From: Micropterus salmoides
Lineage: Eukaryota; Chordata; Actinopteri; Centrarchiformes; Centrarchidae
DNA: 64,000 nt
Direction of reading: 5' to 3'
Assembly: GCF_014851395.1 (NCBI RefSeq)
Contig: NW_024040485.1
Coordinates: forward strand, 6,720,104-6,784,103
Both the position numbers and the translations under genes were made by a program. Below the pieces are notes generated by a model, which had not been told where the DNA came from, did not search any database, and saw nothing but the letters and a program-made list of their open reading frames with translations. This document shows, piece by piece, positions 47,488 through 58,965 of the stretch (the first letter of the stretch is position 1; the number at the start of each line of letters is the position of its first letter).

Positions 47488-49526
47488 GGACTTTGAATGG
47501 GATTCTTTCTTTTGACACACACTGGCCTACACGCACACATAACCCACAAAATTACAAAAAAACACGTATAGACACAAGTTAAAACACACACACAGGCATG
47601 GTTTGAGGTGGGATACTGGTCAGCAACAGCAGCAGAATAAACTGTGTCCCTTCACCACAGGCTGCCTTTCACCGCTTAGCCTTGGTTAACAACACAGTAT
47701 AGATTAAAGTTTTAGCTGCTAGCTGCTTGGGGAGCCTCTTGAATACATGAATATTCAGGTGGTATAATGAGAACGATGAAAGGGAACTGCAAAGCAGGTT
47801 ACTTGTGAAAATGGGTTAGGCCACCTTTAAGAAAAGTGCTAATACGGGTTTGGCAGTTCCTCTGAGATTTTATGCACCAGCAGTGCTGGAGGTAAATTTC
47901 AGTTCTGGTTCCCCATTTGGCTTTGTTTTGAGCGTAGGTGGTAGTGAGCAAACTCTGTCTTCATAACATCCATTTTAAATGGCATTGTAGGTTTGGTTTA
48001 TGCTGGCTTTAGTATAATCTTATTTTAATTTAACACGGCAGAATATACAGACAATAGATCTTTCTACCGCTCTTCTGAGCTCTTCAGTTCTTAGCATGGC
48101 ACATATCTTTCACATGTTATATGAGGGCACAGCAGCTTTAAAATCTTCATTAAATTATACCAATTAACGGCCACAAAGACATTCAATTCTTGATTTCTCT
48201 TAAAGGCTTTGATTACACTGACTAACAATAACTTCTGTGATTTGACATTATTGTGAATATTTAGATTTTATTGGAGTTTTGAATGTGTGACAAGACCCAT
48301 TTTTGCAGCCAAGACACAGAACAAGAATTGGATAATTATTCCAGCTTCATTTCTGTTTTCCCAATTTGTCCTCAAGGTCCACCTGCCTTTAAGTATTTAC
48401 TGCAATTCTAGTCTTGCACACTTATAATTATATACTTATAATTAAGGTGTTGATTAGCCCTAAGTTGATTCAGGTGTGCATGGAGTCTGTACACACCATT
48501 TTGTTATAATCTGATGCAAATATTTGCTAGGGGAAACTTTCCTTGTGTATTTCTCATTTTTATGTAGCACCCTGCTGTTCACTGACAAAGCGCTTCTCGG
48601 CACATGTGGCTCATGTGGTTTCTGGTGTAACTCAGTTCCATTGACCTTTGACCTCTTTGTGGAGAACTGAGTGACTCAATCGGGGCCAATTTTCGAAAAT
48701 GCATGTTGTCAACACTGGTGTTGATATAGGCAACTTATAGTTTTGAGTTTCAAAAGCCACATTGCCACGCATGTTTCAGTTTTACTCCTCAGTGCAGCAC
48801 AGCCTAGATGACATCGCTCTCAGTTTCGTATCAAATCAGAGGGCTACACATCATTTCCCTTCCACCTCGGCTAAAAATAGTTCCCAGTTGAGTGTTCATG
48901 AGTTGCATGGGCAAATCACACCTGCATGACAACAGGCACGTCTGGGCTGGCTAATGTTTTTAGTCATTTTTCATTTTATTTAGGCTACTTTCTGTACATG
49001 TAATTTAGTTAATAAAGTGATTGTTGCTGTATAGTTCTTGATGAATTACATGATCCAGATGTGGATTTAACTGCAGAAACACTGTACAAGTCAGGGTGGT
49101 TTAAACTGGTTTAAAGCTGATGTGTACGCCTTTATTAGGCTGTATTGAGACATCTTTCCATGCCTGATCTGTCAAGGTGCCTTTATCAGTCGACGCCATC
49201 TAATTGAAACGCAACAGCATCAGCAGGAATCACTGATTTTCCCTCACAGGCACCATGTTTATACATGTAACTCCCTACAAACAGGCCTGTGTTGTTATAC
49301 AAAGCCTGGAGGAAAGTCGCAGTTTCCCACCTTGACACTAACACACACATACACACAAACAAACACGCACACACACTACTCAATTAGTCACAGCAGCAGC
49401 ATCAGTAGCCCTGATGCACCTCCCCCTCTGGACCATAAAAGGCGATGGGAGGGCTCAATACTGACTTGCTAAAGACATCCTGTAGTGCTTTGTCATTCCA
49501 CAGGCCCATTTGTGCAAGGGAAATAG

Positions 49527-49528
<2 letters not shown>

Positions 49529-49568
<40 letters not shown>
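49529..49568. repeat. (CA)19-20 microsatellite
   Basis: CA run after a CG step. Confidence 0.92.
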
Positions 49569-49569
<1 letters not shown>

Positions 49570-50500
49570 CCCCAGGATCTTTAGCACAAGGAGAAAGTAA
49601 CATGAATGACCAATGGTCATGGATCAATTAACAGCTACCATTGATCACAACCGCTTCTAATAACTCCATTTTCCTATGACACTGCCATCTCCCTTAGAGA
49701 CTACAAAGGTGAACATGTGCATGAATATTCATATTACACAAAAAAATACATAACAAATAATTACTAGTCATTCGTATATAAATAGCTGTGGTTTTTTTTG
49801 CGTAATTGCATATGTGATTAGACAACATTATAACATCTATTATTTGTTATCAAATTAATATAATGAGTGTACCAGGATGTACCCAGCCAATGGCAAGGCA
49901 AATTAGCTACAAATAAATGAGTGATATTATCTCAGAAGCTGGACACTCACGTGACTCCTCTGCCCTGTAGGACAGCTGTACTGGAGCACCTTAGGGCAAC
50001 CTCAAGAAAATGTCTCATTCATACAAAGACAAAAAAGACTAAAGAGGACTACAAAACACGGTGCAGCATTTATATTTAACCTGTTTTTCCTTTGAGATAG
50101 TATGACTGTACAGGGTCGAGCCATGCCACAGTGTGTCATGGTCTAAAAACACTGGTAAACAGAAATAGTGAACTATACAGCACTGATCTGAAGCAATAGG
50201 CTTCAGCCCATGGTCCTTATAAGATGATGCAAAGCTTGCTTGTACAACATGCAAAGTATTAATAGAGCAGCATCAACATCTACGGAGGAGAGCTGAATAA
50301 ATACCAGACGCAGATAAAATGCCACTCATCTACCCATGAAACAACAGCAAGCTGATCAAAGACCCTATCACCAAAGAGACAAGAGTATTCCTTTAAAACA
50401 GTAACTCAAAGCGCTTTCATATCAACAAATGTCTGTTTCCCAGTGAACAGCCATTGAAAGCTGTTGTAAACACTACACTTGACGGTTAACGCACCACTGC

Positions 50501-51213
50501 TTAAAGGTTCCCTGTGGAGTTTTGGACTTGTAGTAGCACTACCTTTTCTTTATCTTGCACAGGCAATTCACGCAATACACATTCCTGCCATTATTATTTT
50601 TTTATTCTTGAAAGGATGTTATAAATACCTAGAGCTTAGTCCATAAGCTCGATCCTAACACATAATGCGAATTGCCGTTAATGAGGAAAAGAAAATTTGC
50701 ATCACAATCACGACAATATTTTCTAACAAACGGCCCCTTTAACTTCACATGCTGAACATAAAACGACACGTGTGCTCATACTTACAGGCATATATTTACT
50801 GCGCTCTGTTGAAACACACTAATAGCTGCTGGCTTCACATTGCTAACACTCCACACTGACCAGCTACAACAACCTCAAGGGTCAACACTCAATCTCAAAA
50901 TTCACAGTGAGTTTAAAAACAAGGCCACCACTGTAAGCAAATTGCACACAATGGTTTCACACTTTTCCACTGGTCTACAGGTGGCGGTAACACACCAAGA
51001 TGTGCTGCAAAGCGCCAGCAAAGTCAGGAAAGAAGAAGACTGCTAGCTAGTAAAGATGGACACAAACAATGCTGTATTTTGGATGAGGAAGGAAATGCAT
51101 TCAACATGTTTGTTAGACCTCAGTGATGTGTACACAATGCGTTTTGGTGAGTAACTCTGAATGGAGACATAACTTTTGTTTGTTTACAAGAAAACTCCAC
51201 AGGGTACCTTTAA
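50501..51213. mobile_element. 713-bp MITE with TTAAAGGT-CCCTGTGGAGTTTT ends
   Basis: The left end TTAAAGGTTCCCTGTGGAGT is matched by the inverted right end, whose reverse complement reads TTAAAGGTACCCTGTGGAGT, one mismatch in 20. The inner block GTCTACAGGTGGCGGTAACA is familiar from a fish MITE. Short open frames inside it are not genes. Confidence 0.82.
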
Positions 51214-52269
51214 AATCCCAACCCTTTCCTTATTTATCCAAAAACCTCGATGGGACAGACGGACAGATGGTGGTGAAGGCCCGGCCCCTGGCAGGCTTGT
51301 ACATATGAGCAGTCTGAGCCTGGGAGTAGGCCGCTGTGTTTATCCTGTCAAGGTATGTTAACACCAGGCCACATTCCTGTAGTCCCTAAATTGCAGTGTT
51401 AGATTACAGCCCAGCTGAGAGCGCACTCGTACACACACAAACACGCAGCACTTTTAAGCAAGAGGAAAGGCGTTAGATGACGAAGTCGTGACCAAAGTGG
51501 CAGCAGCAACAGGCGGAGTGTGTGGAGGGACGGCACCTGCCATTTACAGAAGAAGAACTGAAGAGGACTGACATACAGTGGAGCTGTGGACCGGTTCAAT
51601 AAGGCCATTAGGTTTAAGTAAAAACAATCACAACTTTTTCCTTTCTCCTCCACCCTTTACAAGGATGTGCATATACATTTACTTTAAAAACACAGCAGTA
51701 ACTTTTTTATATACTGCGCATGCTGCTAGAACTCACTGTAATGTACAGTGTAATGGGCAAAAACTTGTACAGTAAGAGAAAAGTAAAGGTTGTTGGGAGT
51801 CTCTGCAGGCCTATACCTCGATGACACTAATCATTTGCTGGGCTTTTATACCAGCATGTTTACAGCTGTTGCCTGGTGGGAAATCATCTCTGTATAGAAG
51901 TAGAGCAAGGCCAACTGACATGTCATCTATCAGTAAGACCAGGCAGGCTGGTATTACTTTGTTTAGATAGTTGAGAGTCCCTTCCACAAACAAACTGCAA
52001 TATGGCTCATTATGAATGATATCATACCTACAGGAAATGACTCGAAAACACAAGGTTATATGGGTCTGAAGAGGTGGAGTTTAAACAAGACACTATAGTT
52101 TGGACCCTACAATAGCAGTGGTAGGTGTGAGTGTGCCCTCAGCACATATTGTTAAAGATGCCAAATTGTTATTAACCATTTACACTATTACTATCTCTAT
52201 GTGATGTAATCTGGGGACTATATGTGCAATACTTTGTCTTATAATGTTCTCAGACCATAAACAAAATTC

Positions 52270-52616
52270 TGTAAAACTCTAAAAGTGAGGAAAGCAATTC
52301 ATTTACTGCATTAATTCGCTAATTGACTCATCAATTAGCGAATTAATGCAGTAAATGAATTGGCTGTTTTCATCAATCATTGATAAATCATACCTTTCTA
52401 AGAAAAAATGAAAAAATATTCTCTGGGTTCCAGCTTCTAATATGGATTTGCTGCTTAAACTGAATATTTTGCTCTTGGATTGTTGGTTGGACAAAACAAA
52501 ATATGCAGACTTGGGAAATTATAATGGCCATTTTTCACTGTTGTTTGATGATAATTTTATTGAGAAAGTAATCTGTAAATTAATTGGTCATTAAAATAAT
52601 CATTGGGAGATTTGGC
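52270..52616. mobile_element. Degenerate AT-rich MITE copy with hairpin end
   Basis: The family blocks TTCCAGCTTCTAATATGG and AACTGAATATTTTGCTCTTG are present, and the right part runs TAAATTAATTGGTCATTAAA. The left end is occupied by the palindrome at 52295-52362. Confidence 0.6.
52295..52362. repeat. Perfect hairpin, 32-bp arms, 4-nt loop
   Basis: 52295-52326 is the exact reverse complement of 52331-52362, with CTCA between. The arms are AT-rich and have no mismatch, so the duplication is young or maintained. Confidence 0.93.
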
Positions 52617-53513
52617 TTCATTATGACTAAAAGCATTAAAATGTGTAAAGTGAAATGTCACCTGAGGGATATCAGTTATCAGAAAAGGTGGGATGTAATG
52701 TAAGTTAAGGTCTGTCAACTCAGTGTCTATTACATGGCAGAAGTTTGTCCATCACCTTTAGATTGGCATGTAAATTAGTTATATTTTTAAATGACAAAGT
52801 CAGTAGCATGAGCATATGACCTGTGAAGGAAATTACAAGCACAAATTAAAGCTTTTTTTGTGAAAGTACATAGTTGATAGCATCAGCGGCTGTTTGCCAC
52901 ATCATGGTGATGACAGGCTGGAGGTCATGGTGCATTAGCGCAGGCTAATGTTTGGTTCGGTTCTTTTGAAATGCAAAGGAGTGAGCAGTCCGCAAACAAA
53001 TAAAAAGACACCTCTGATTTGAGGCAGGTTGAAAATGAAACGAAAAGGAGAGGCAGATGTGTTTCACTTGCAGCAGAGGAAAGACCGTTACACGGACATG
53101 GACGCGCTCCTTTCATGTTATAATATAATTTAACGTTGTATGTTTGGAAATTAAACGAAGTGAGGCGCTCAGAATAAGTATTTGAGCATTATGCTGCAAG
53201 GATATCACGGGGAAATGGGTTAAAATACACCTTTATAGGTGTTGCATCACCTTGCGTACCTGGCTGTCTCCAGTCCAGAAAAAAACCAGCAACCCCGCCT
53301 TCACTGCAGTAATGGTACTGACCGCCATTCCCTTCCGCACACAGCTCAGGAAATTGTGTAACGAATTACCGCAACACAATAGAGGGAAAGGAGAGCTTTG
53401 ACGGTGAGCCCTGTAAGCACTGTTATGAGGTATAACCACCTTATGCACCGGTCATTTTCCGTGCAGACACACACGGAGCTGCAGAGGGCTTTCGACCGAA
53501 CAAGGCGACCAGT

Positions 53514-53541
53514 TCGCACACACAAACACACACACGCACAC
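53514..53541. repeat. Interrupted (CA)n microsatellite
   Basis: CA run with AA and CG interruptions, followed by A9. Confidence 0.8.
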
Positions 53542-53590
53542 AAAAAAAAATGCATAAAAGGGAAGATAAAACATGCACAAGTGGGTCAGA

Positions 53591-53920
53591 AAAGAGTGTC
53601 GATGAGATAAATCCCGCGAGAATGAAGGGGGAGGCGAGCATCCATGCGAAGCTGGCATGGTACACGGTGAAAACCACAAAAAAATGAATCTCTACCTGCG
53701 CAAGTTGACATTTGGAGCGGGTTTTCCTGGCTCCTCACGAGACACAGAGACTTTAGGAAACGGCGAGCAGATCCTGTTCCGTTAACGGTCGAGAGCCGCA
53801 GGTGTTATTTCTGTTTATTTCTAGGCCATTTGTCAGCCCCGTTATCCGCGTTCAGGTAAACATGATGATGATGATGGCTCCTGTACGGACGCGCAGTCAC
53901 CGTCGTGTCGTCACCAGGAG
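53591..53920. other. CpG-containing patch at the start of intron 1
   Basis: CpG-rich sequence about 1.5 kb inside the gene from exon 1, with a CAGGTG E-box at 53799-53804 and an ATG-triplet run near 53865-53877. It could be an extension of the promoter island or an alternative first exon; no splice-ready exon was identified. Confidence 0.4.
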
Positions 53921-55297
53921 GAAAAAAAAGGTGCTTTCCAGCCCCTCGGCTCACACACATCATGCCTCATAACGGTGCCTAAATATATATTTTTTTATTT
54001 TTGGGTTTACTTTTTATTGGCTGATTTGATGTGGAGGGGGAGAGGACAGGTGAGAACTCGTCCAATGAGGGGCTCTGGCTCCAGAGTATAGGATATCTAT
54101 TTTTATATCCTTTAACGTTACTTCAGAACAGGTGGACTCAAAAATACTCGGAGTCACAAAATGCTCCAGCCCACAAAAACCTATTCTGAGATCAGTTTTA
54201 TAATGATATGAAGCTAAACTCGCTAGGCTACAGCAGATAAGTAGGTATGTGGTAGGCTAAATATGAAGTCCTGACAACCAAAGGCATACTAAAAGTCCAA
54301 ACCTATGCTATAACTAACTTAAAAATACTTTTGTCACGCCCAAAATGCAGTAAAAAAAACTGCATTGCATTGCTAACGGTTTACACACCCGCATTGACAG
54401 GTGCAAAAAAGCAACAGCCGAAAGGTGCAAAAGGAGCAATTTACAAGACAATCAACAACAAAACCCCACGCCAAATAACAAAAACTGCAAGATTAATATA
54501 GGTGCAGGCAAATGAGGAAATGCATGCACTCATGGAGAGATACATTTGGTTTACTTCATGGTAATTACAAATAGAATTTCCACTCTTACCTTATTAACTA
54601 AGGGGACATGGTGTTGCAGTTGTAGCAGGGAGAGCTGAAGTGGACATAAAATAAACATATTTCTTTGCCATCACCGGAGCAGCAGTGAACCCGACCAAAG
54701 CCCATACAAAAAAAGCCCATGCATCCACCGCAACAGCACGATTAGGCATCCGGCCATCAACACAAACAAATAAGTTGAGTTATTATGAACTGGAAAGCGA
54801 AACGGCACCGTCCGGGGCCGAGTGAGCAGCAAGTTAGCATGAAACTAACCCCGCAACAACCTCGCCCTAAAAAGACATAACACTAAACTACAAACTGCGC
54901 TCAACGGGCCACGTTGTTATGTAAAAGCCCCGCAACCTGCCGCCAAGTGTTGCTGACGGTGGAAAAGTGGCAGAAAAGTACAGAAACAAAGGGAGGAAAA
55001 GTGAAGGAAACTTAAAAAAAAAAAAGACTATCAAGCGCACCTCGGGTTATTATAACTGACGGATAACGGTTCACTCAGTCGGGCGGCCCCATGCACCGCT
55101 AGGCGGAGAGAGTAGCCAGCCAGGTATAACGGTACACCACCACACTGGGGTATGAACACACTAATACTCCCCAAAACTCCCCGAAACGTGGCCCAACTCA
55201 CTCCCAGAAAGTCTCCAGAAGGAGTTTACCGAGTGAAAAGCTCGCCGGCAGCCCGCCCGGCTCGCTCAGCGGCGGTTACGAAGGAGTTCGGACTCAC

Positions 55298-55355
55298 CGC
55301 TGCTCCTCTTCGGGTTCGCCTGTTTTCTGCGCTTACACCTGGGGCCATCCGCCAT
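55298..55355 (-). CDS. zeb1: zeb1 coding exon 1 (N-terminus; partial gene)
   Basis: This is the first coding exon of the zinc finger E-box binding homeobox 1 repressor, a nuclear DNA-binding protein that silences epithelial genes such as E-cadherin. The minus strand encodes MADGPRCKRRKQANPKRSS plus one extra base, and ends at a GTGAGT donor (55297-55292). ZEB family N-termini share MADGPRCKRRKQANP almost exactly; the last residues (KRSS) differ from the RRNN I recall for mammalian ZEB1. The RRKQANP core resembles the short motif by which SALL, FOG1 and BCL11 repressors contact the NuRD complex, so a corepressor contact is an inference from family knowledge. The start context is good (A at -3, G at +4), and the start is fixed by this homology, because I saw no in-frame stop in the nearest upstream codons. 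The exon splices in phase 1 to 13546. ZEB2 has a near-identical N-terminus, so the ZEB1 call rests on exons 2 and 3. Confidence 0.94.
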
Positions 55356-55720
55356 GATCCTCTCGCTGAGTCTGAACCGCAGCGGCTCGCGAGTCACCTC
55401 CCTCCTCCTCCTGTCTCTCCCCCCCCCCCACCTCCTCCGCCTCACCCCTCCCTTTCCCCTGTCCGCTTTACGACATCACCTTCCCCCCGCAAACACCTGG
55501 TTTGCGACACCCTGGCCGCTTTTACGGCATCACCTTCTCAAACACCTCAGCACATGGCCCCTCCTACCGGCCGCACATGGGTGTGTGCTCTCTGGAAGTC
55601 GTTTCCAAGCGGTGGTCCTACCGCTCTGTCAGGGTCGGCCCGGGACTCTCACTTTCCCTGCTCCTCCTGACCACTGGGAAAAAAAGAAAGCCATGGCAGT
55701 GAGGTGTGTGTCCACAGGTG
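55299..55720 (-). promoter_or_regulatory. Probable zeb1 promoter and 5' UTR region
   Basis: The sequence around and upstream of the zeb1 start codon is GC- and CpG-rich, unlike the AT-rich flanks, and I see no TATA box near the gene start, so a CpG-island type promoter is inferred. On the zeb1 strand, 55400-55460 is nearly pure purine with G runs, including an 11-base C run on the plus strand at 55419-55429. Canonical CACCTG/CAGGTG E-boxes occur at 55336-55341 (inside exon 1), 55494-55499 and 55715-55720, with four more in the start of intron 1. ZEB proteins themselves bind this box, so self-regulation is possible but not shown. The transcription start cannot be fixed from sequence alone. In mammals an antisense RNA starts from the other side of this promoter; I see no direct evidence for or against one here. 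Confidence 0.6.
55400..55460 (-). promoter_or_regulatory. G-rich tract upstream of zeb1 start (possible G-quadruplex)
   Basis: On the zeb1 strand this reads as G runs of 3, 4 and 11 separated by short purine spacers (for example GGGAAAGGGAGGGG at about 55447-55459, and G11 at 55419-55429). The pattern fits a quadruplex-prone promoter element; folding is inferred. Confidence 0.55.
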
Positions 55721-55776
55721 GAAATGTAGAAATGTGTAGACTAGAGCTGAAGGGAAATGAATGTGCCCGTTATAAG

Positions 55777-56440
55777 CAGTGATGGAGGAAGTATTCACAT
55801 CATTTAAGAAGGAGTTAAAAGCAGCAGTGGTGGAATGGAATTACTCAAGTACTGCAGTACAAGTTTGATGTACTTGCACTTTTCTTAAGTATTTCCATTT
55901 AATGCTATACTTTCTATGTCACTACTTTTATTTGATAGCTAGTTACTGCAGATTATCAATACAATACATAGGCCTAAATATAAATCAACTAATATATTAT
56001 ATATTTTATAGATTAAGATACCAGCAGCAAATAAAGTAATTAAATTTAGCTCCACATTCAGCTGCACATATTAATAAATCAATAATTATAATCCATTGAT
56101 GTGATATGTATGATGATGAAATTGGCCAGTCTGTATGTCTTTTGGTATTTTAAGTGGTATTTTTATGCTGATCCTTTTGTACTTTTACACTATTAGTTGA
56201 TTATTATGGCTGATGGATTAATGTGTAAGTATTGTACGGTTGTACTTGCTCAAGGTGGAACTAATTTTATAATAATTATGAGCTAATGTGAAGTTAAAAG
56301 TTCAGGATTTCCCTCTGAAATGTAGTGGAGTAGAAGTATAAAGCACAGCAAACCGGAAACACTCAAATACAAGTAGCTCAAAAGCGTGCTTAATTACAGT
56401 ACTTGAGTAAATGTACATTCCAGCACTTGTGATTTGTCTG
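55777..56440. mobile_element. Pair of AAGTACTTGAGTA-type MITEs, head to head
   Basis: A reverse-sense copy from about 55826 to 56170 (TTACTCAAGTACTGCAGTAC at its left end) abuts a forward-sense partial copy from about 56180 to 56435 (GAAATGTAGTGGAGTAGAAG, then ACAGTACTTGAGTAAATGTA). A short stub at 55777-55813 is a third scrap. This is a repeat family that I recognise from fish genomes. Confidence 0.75.
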
Positions 56441-56518
56441 GGAACTTGGCTTTCATTTGTTAAACTGAAGCTTAGAAATTGTAGCTCAAAATAAATAGCA
56501 ACAAACAAATTGACATGT

Positions 56519-56895
56519 GGTAGAAGAATTATTCTGGTCTTTTACTTGACTAAAAGTAGAGTAGTAGGCTTAATACCACAGTGTAAAAATACTCCATTAG
56601 AAGTAAAGGTTTTGTGTTCAAATTTGTGTTGTATTAGATTATTATTACAGATATCTTAACATATAAACAGAGAAATCTGCATATGAATCTTCCTCTTATG
56701 ACATGAATTATTATAAGATTTATATATAGTATCTGAACTTTCTTTCTGCTGAAGTAAAAGTCCTACATTCAAAATTTGACATAAGTAAAAGTACTGAAAT
56801 ATTGGATTATAATAACATATGCTTAATAACATCTAAATGGAGTAGCAACTATAGATGTTAAATAAATGTAGTGGACTAAATAGTATGTTTTGTTC
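56519..56895. mobile_element. AAGTACTTGAGTA-type MITE copy, rearranged
   Basis: Contains ACCACAGTGTAAAAATACTC and a second AGTAAAAGTCCTACATTCAA block, so at least two left parts are joined. It ends near AAATGTAGTGGACTAAATAG. Confidence 0.65.
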
Positions 56896-57107
56896 ATTTA
56901 GTATAAATTAGCAGAAAACACCACTTTTCACCATTGCAAACTGACCAAAGGGTAAACTGCATAATTCAGAATACACTCCACTACATGTGAAATGCCTTCC
57001 TCCAGTCAGACTGTAATGAGAGTGTAAAGAGAGGAGGTAGGAATCAGGTTTCTCTGTGATGATACATCATCTCTTATTCCAGCACAGGCCATGTCACTGG
57101 GTTTCAG

Positions 57108-57594
57108 TGGGGAAAGAAGTACTCAGATCGCTTACTTAAGTAAAAGTAGTAAAACCACTGTGTAGAAATACTCTGTTACAAATAAAAGCCCTGCATTAAA
57201 AACTATTAGAATATACTTAAAGCACCAATTATGCAATGTAAAGAGTATATTATGTCATTGGATTATAATCATTGACATATTAATCTAGGTATCACGTTAA
57301 TGTTGCTGCTGGTAAAGGTGGGGCTAATTTGAATGACTCTATATAGGCCTACAGCTGTGTAGCTTAATCTATAATAAATATTATATATTTTATTAGTTGA
57401 TAACATTTTGTGTTAATAATCTGAATCTGTAAAGTAACTACTAACTAAATGTATCAAATAAATGTAGTGGAATACAGTGAAGTGGAAGTGTAAAGTAACA
57501 TAAAATGGAATTACTCAATTCCGGAAGAATTACCTCAAAATTGTACTTACGTACAGTATTTGAGTAAATGTACTTAGTTACTCTCCACTTCTAC
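57108..57594. mobile_element. AAGTACTTGAGTA-type MITE copy, nearly complete
   Basis: It starts CAGTGGGGAAAGAAGTACTC and runs through ACCACTGTGTAGAAATACTC, GTTGCTGCTGGTAAAGGTGG and TAAATGTAGTGGAATACAG. It ends TTTGAGTAAATGTACTTAGT. Both ends are present and loosely inverted. Confidence 0.78.
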
Positions 57595-57599
57595 TGGGT

Positions 57600-58965
57600 T
57601 GTGTATCAGTGAAGCATAAAGCAAACAATGTCAATCATCAAAATCTACAAACTTACATTTTACGGCTCGAGGTAACACACCGGGTTTAAAATTAATTTTA
57701 CTGCTGAATTGTTCAATTATATACAAAGTTTGTCAAAATGGGAATCCAAATAAAGAACAAATAATGATAGAGAAGTAACTCAGTCTTTGTTACAAGATTT
57801 GAAGTGTGTGAAGAGTGTCAGGAGCAGGACCACACTCAGCGGTGCCACATCCCACATTCTTTTAAATACTCACCTAACCCTCTCCTCCTCTTTCGCTCTC
57901 GTAAACTGCGCTCCTCCCGTCCACCCCATCTCTCTTGTTATGTTTTTTCCTCCCCTTCCTCCTCTCCATATGGTCCTGAGGGGGAAGCTACAGCAGATTC
58001 CCCACCACGCAGCAGCAAACCGAAGAACTATAAGCAAGTTTCAAGGCTCACATCCCCATCATTTTCCTTTTTGTTAATAAGTTAAACACATTTTGTTGAT
58101 GGTGTGATCTTTGCTAGTGAAATAATCTACTGAGAGTCACTTGTACTTGACGTGGACCAATCAGCATGCTGTGGGTGTTGGTCAGATGATAACCTTGCCC
58201 CTCGTAAACAACTATTTTATAAGCTAAACAGATGCAAATGGATCCAAAATCCATGATCCTGCCAGATGACATTGAGAGCAAAATTGTGGTGTTCAAACTG
58301 AATTCTGTTCCCGCCTCCATTTGCTGCTCTAGATTACTATCTTTCTTGTTACCTCTCCTCACACACACAAAAATATTCTTGTCCCACCTTCCCTGCCCAA
58401 TCATCACTCGTTTGTTTTCTGTCTCACATTACCAAAGATATAGGATGTTGAGTGTTTCACTTGTTCGAACAGTCATTCTCAAAGTTCAATCTCCATTTGC
58501 ACTGGAAGAAAAGTCTGCTCTTCCTCATTCATGCCAAATAAAAGTTTAATCCTTTGCAGTTTGAAATCAGACTAGCAGAGGCTGCTGAATTTCACAGTGG
58601 TGGCCTTATATTGTATCTCTAACTTAATGTGTTGATTATTTATTGATGTTTAAAACGCAACATGCTACAGCTCTTAAGGAAAACAACCAGTTATCAAATG
58701 AGCTTTTGAGCAACCTGAGGGCATGTAAGATACATGCCCTCACAAACACTGAGCACAGTTTTGTCTTCAGCGGGGACAGAAGTTCAATGACAGTTCACAG
58801 CAGGTCAGGGGAGTGGCCTTTACGGTCCCGTCGAGCTATTCTTGTACCTGCCGATGATCAGGTTTCCAGTTCAGACGCACCAGGTGCTGCTGAGAGCCTC
58901 TCACAGCCAACAGGACTCCTCTGGATATCATGACACTGTGTTGAGGACGGGGGATGAAATTAAAC
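57600..58965. other. Intergenic segment between MITE copies
   Basis: I see no gene. Open frames at 57787-58085 (two plus frames) and 58114-58407 (minus) overlap each other and have no domain. Confidence 0.5.

Larger units (their letters stand above)
38543..50500. other. Intron 1 segment, simple repeats and MITE scraps, no gene seen
   Basis: Besides the CpG-rich patch and repeats listed separately, there is a fragment at about 40345-40420 (GTCAAGTCAAATTAATT, then AAAGTGCTTTAAATG) like a fish LINE tail. The segments 46000-47400 and 47650-49340 show nothing recognisable. Confidence 0.55.
51214..53590. other. Intron 1 segment, no gene seen
   Basis: It contains the perfect hairpin and MITE scrap at 52270-52616 and otherwise AT-rich sequence without any feature I recognise. 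Confidence 0.55.
13547..55297 (-). other. zeb1 intron 1 (41,751 bp)
   Basis: The intron is bounded by the GTGAGT donor of exon 1 and the CAG acceptor of exon 2. A giant first intron is also typical of mammalian ZEB1. Contents are listed separately: MITEs, a LINE, microsatellites, a tRNA relic, hairpins and CpG-rich patches. Most short open frames inside it are made of simple repeats or are unsupported. No other gene was recognised. Confidence 0.9.

Noticed and set aside
55152..55670. 172-codon plus-strand open frame over the zeb1 promoter
   Set aside because: The peptide is proline/serine low complexity from a C-rich promoter and overlaps zeb1 exon 1 antisense; another frame (55354-55782) is equally open. 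This is a GC-content artefact.
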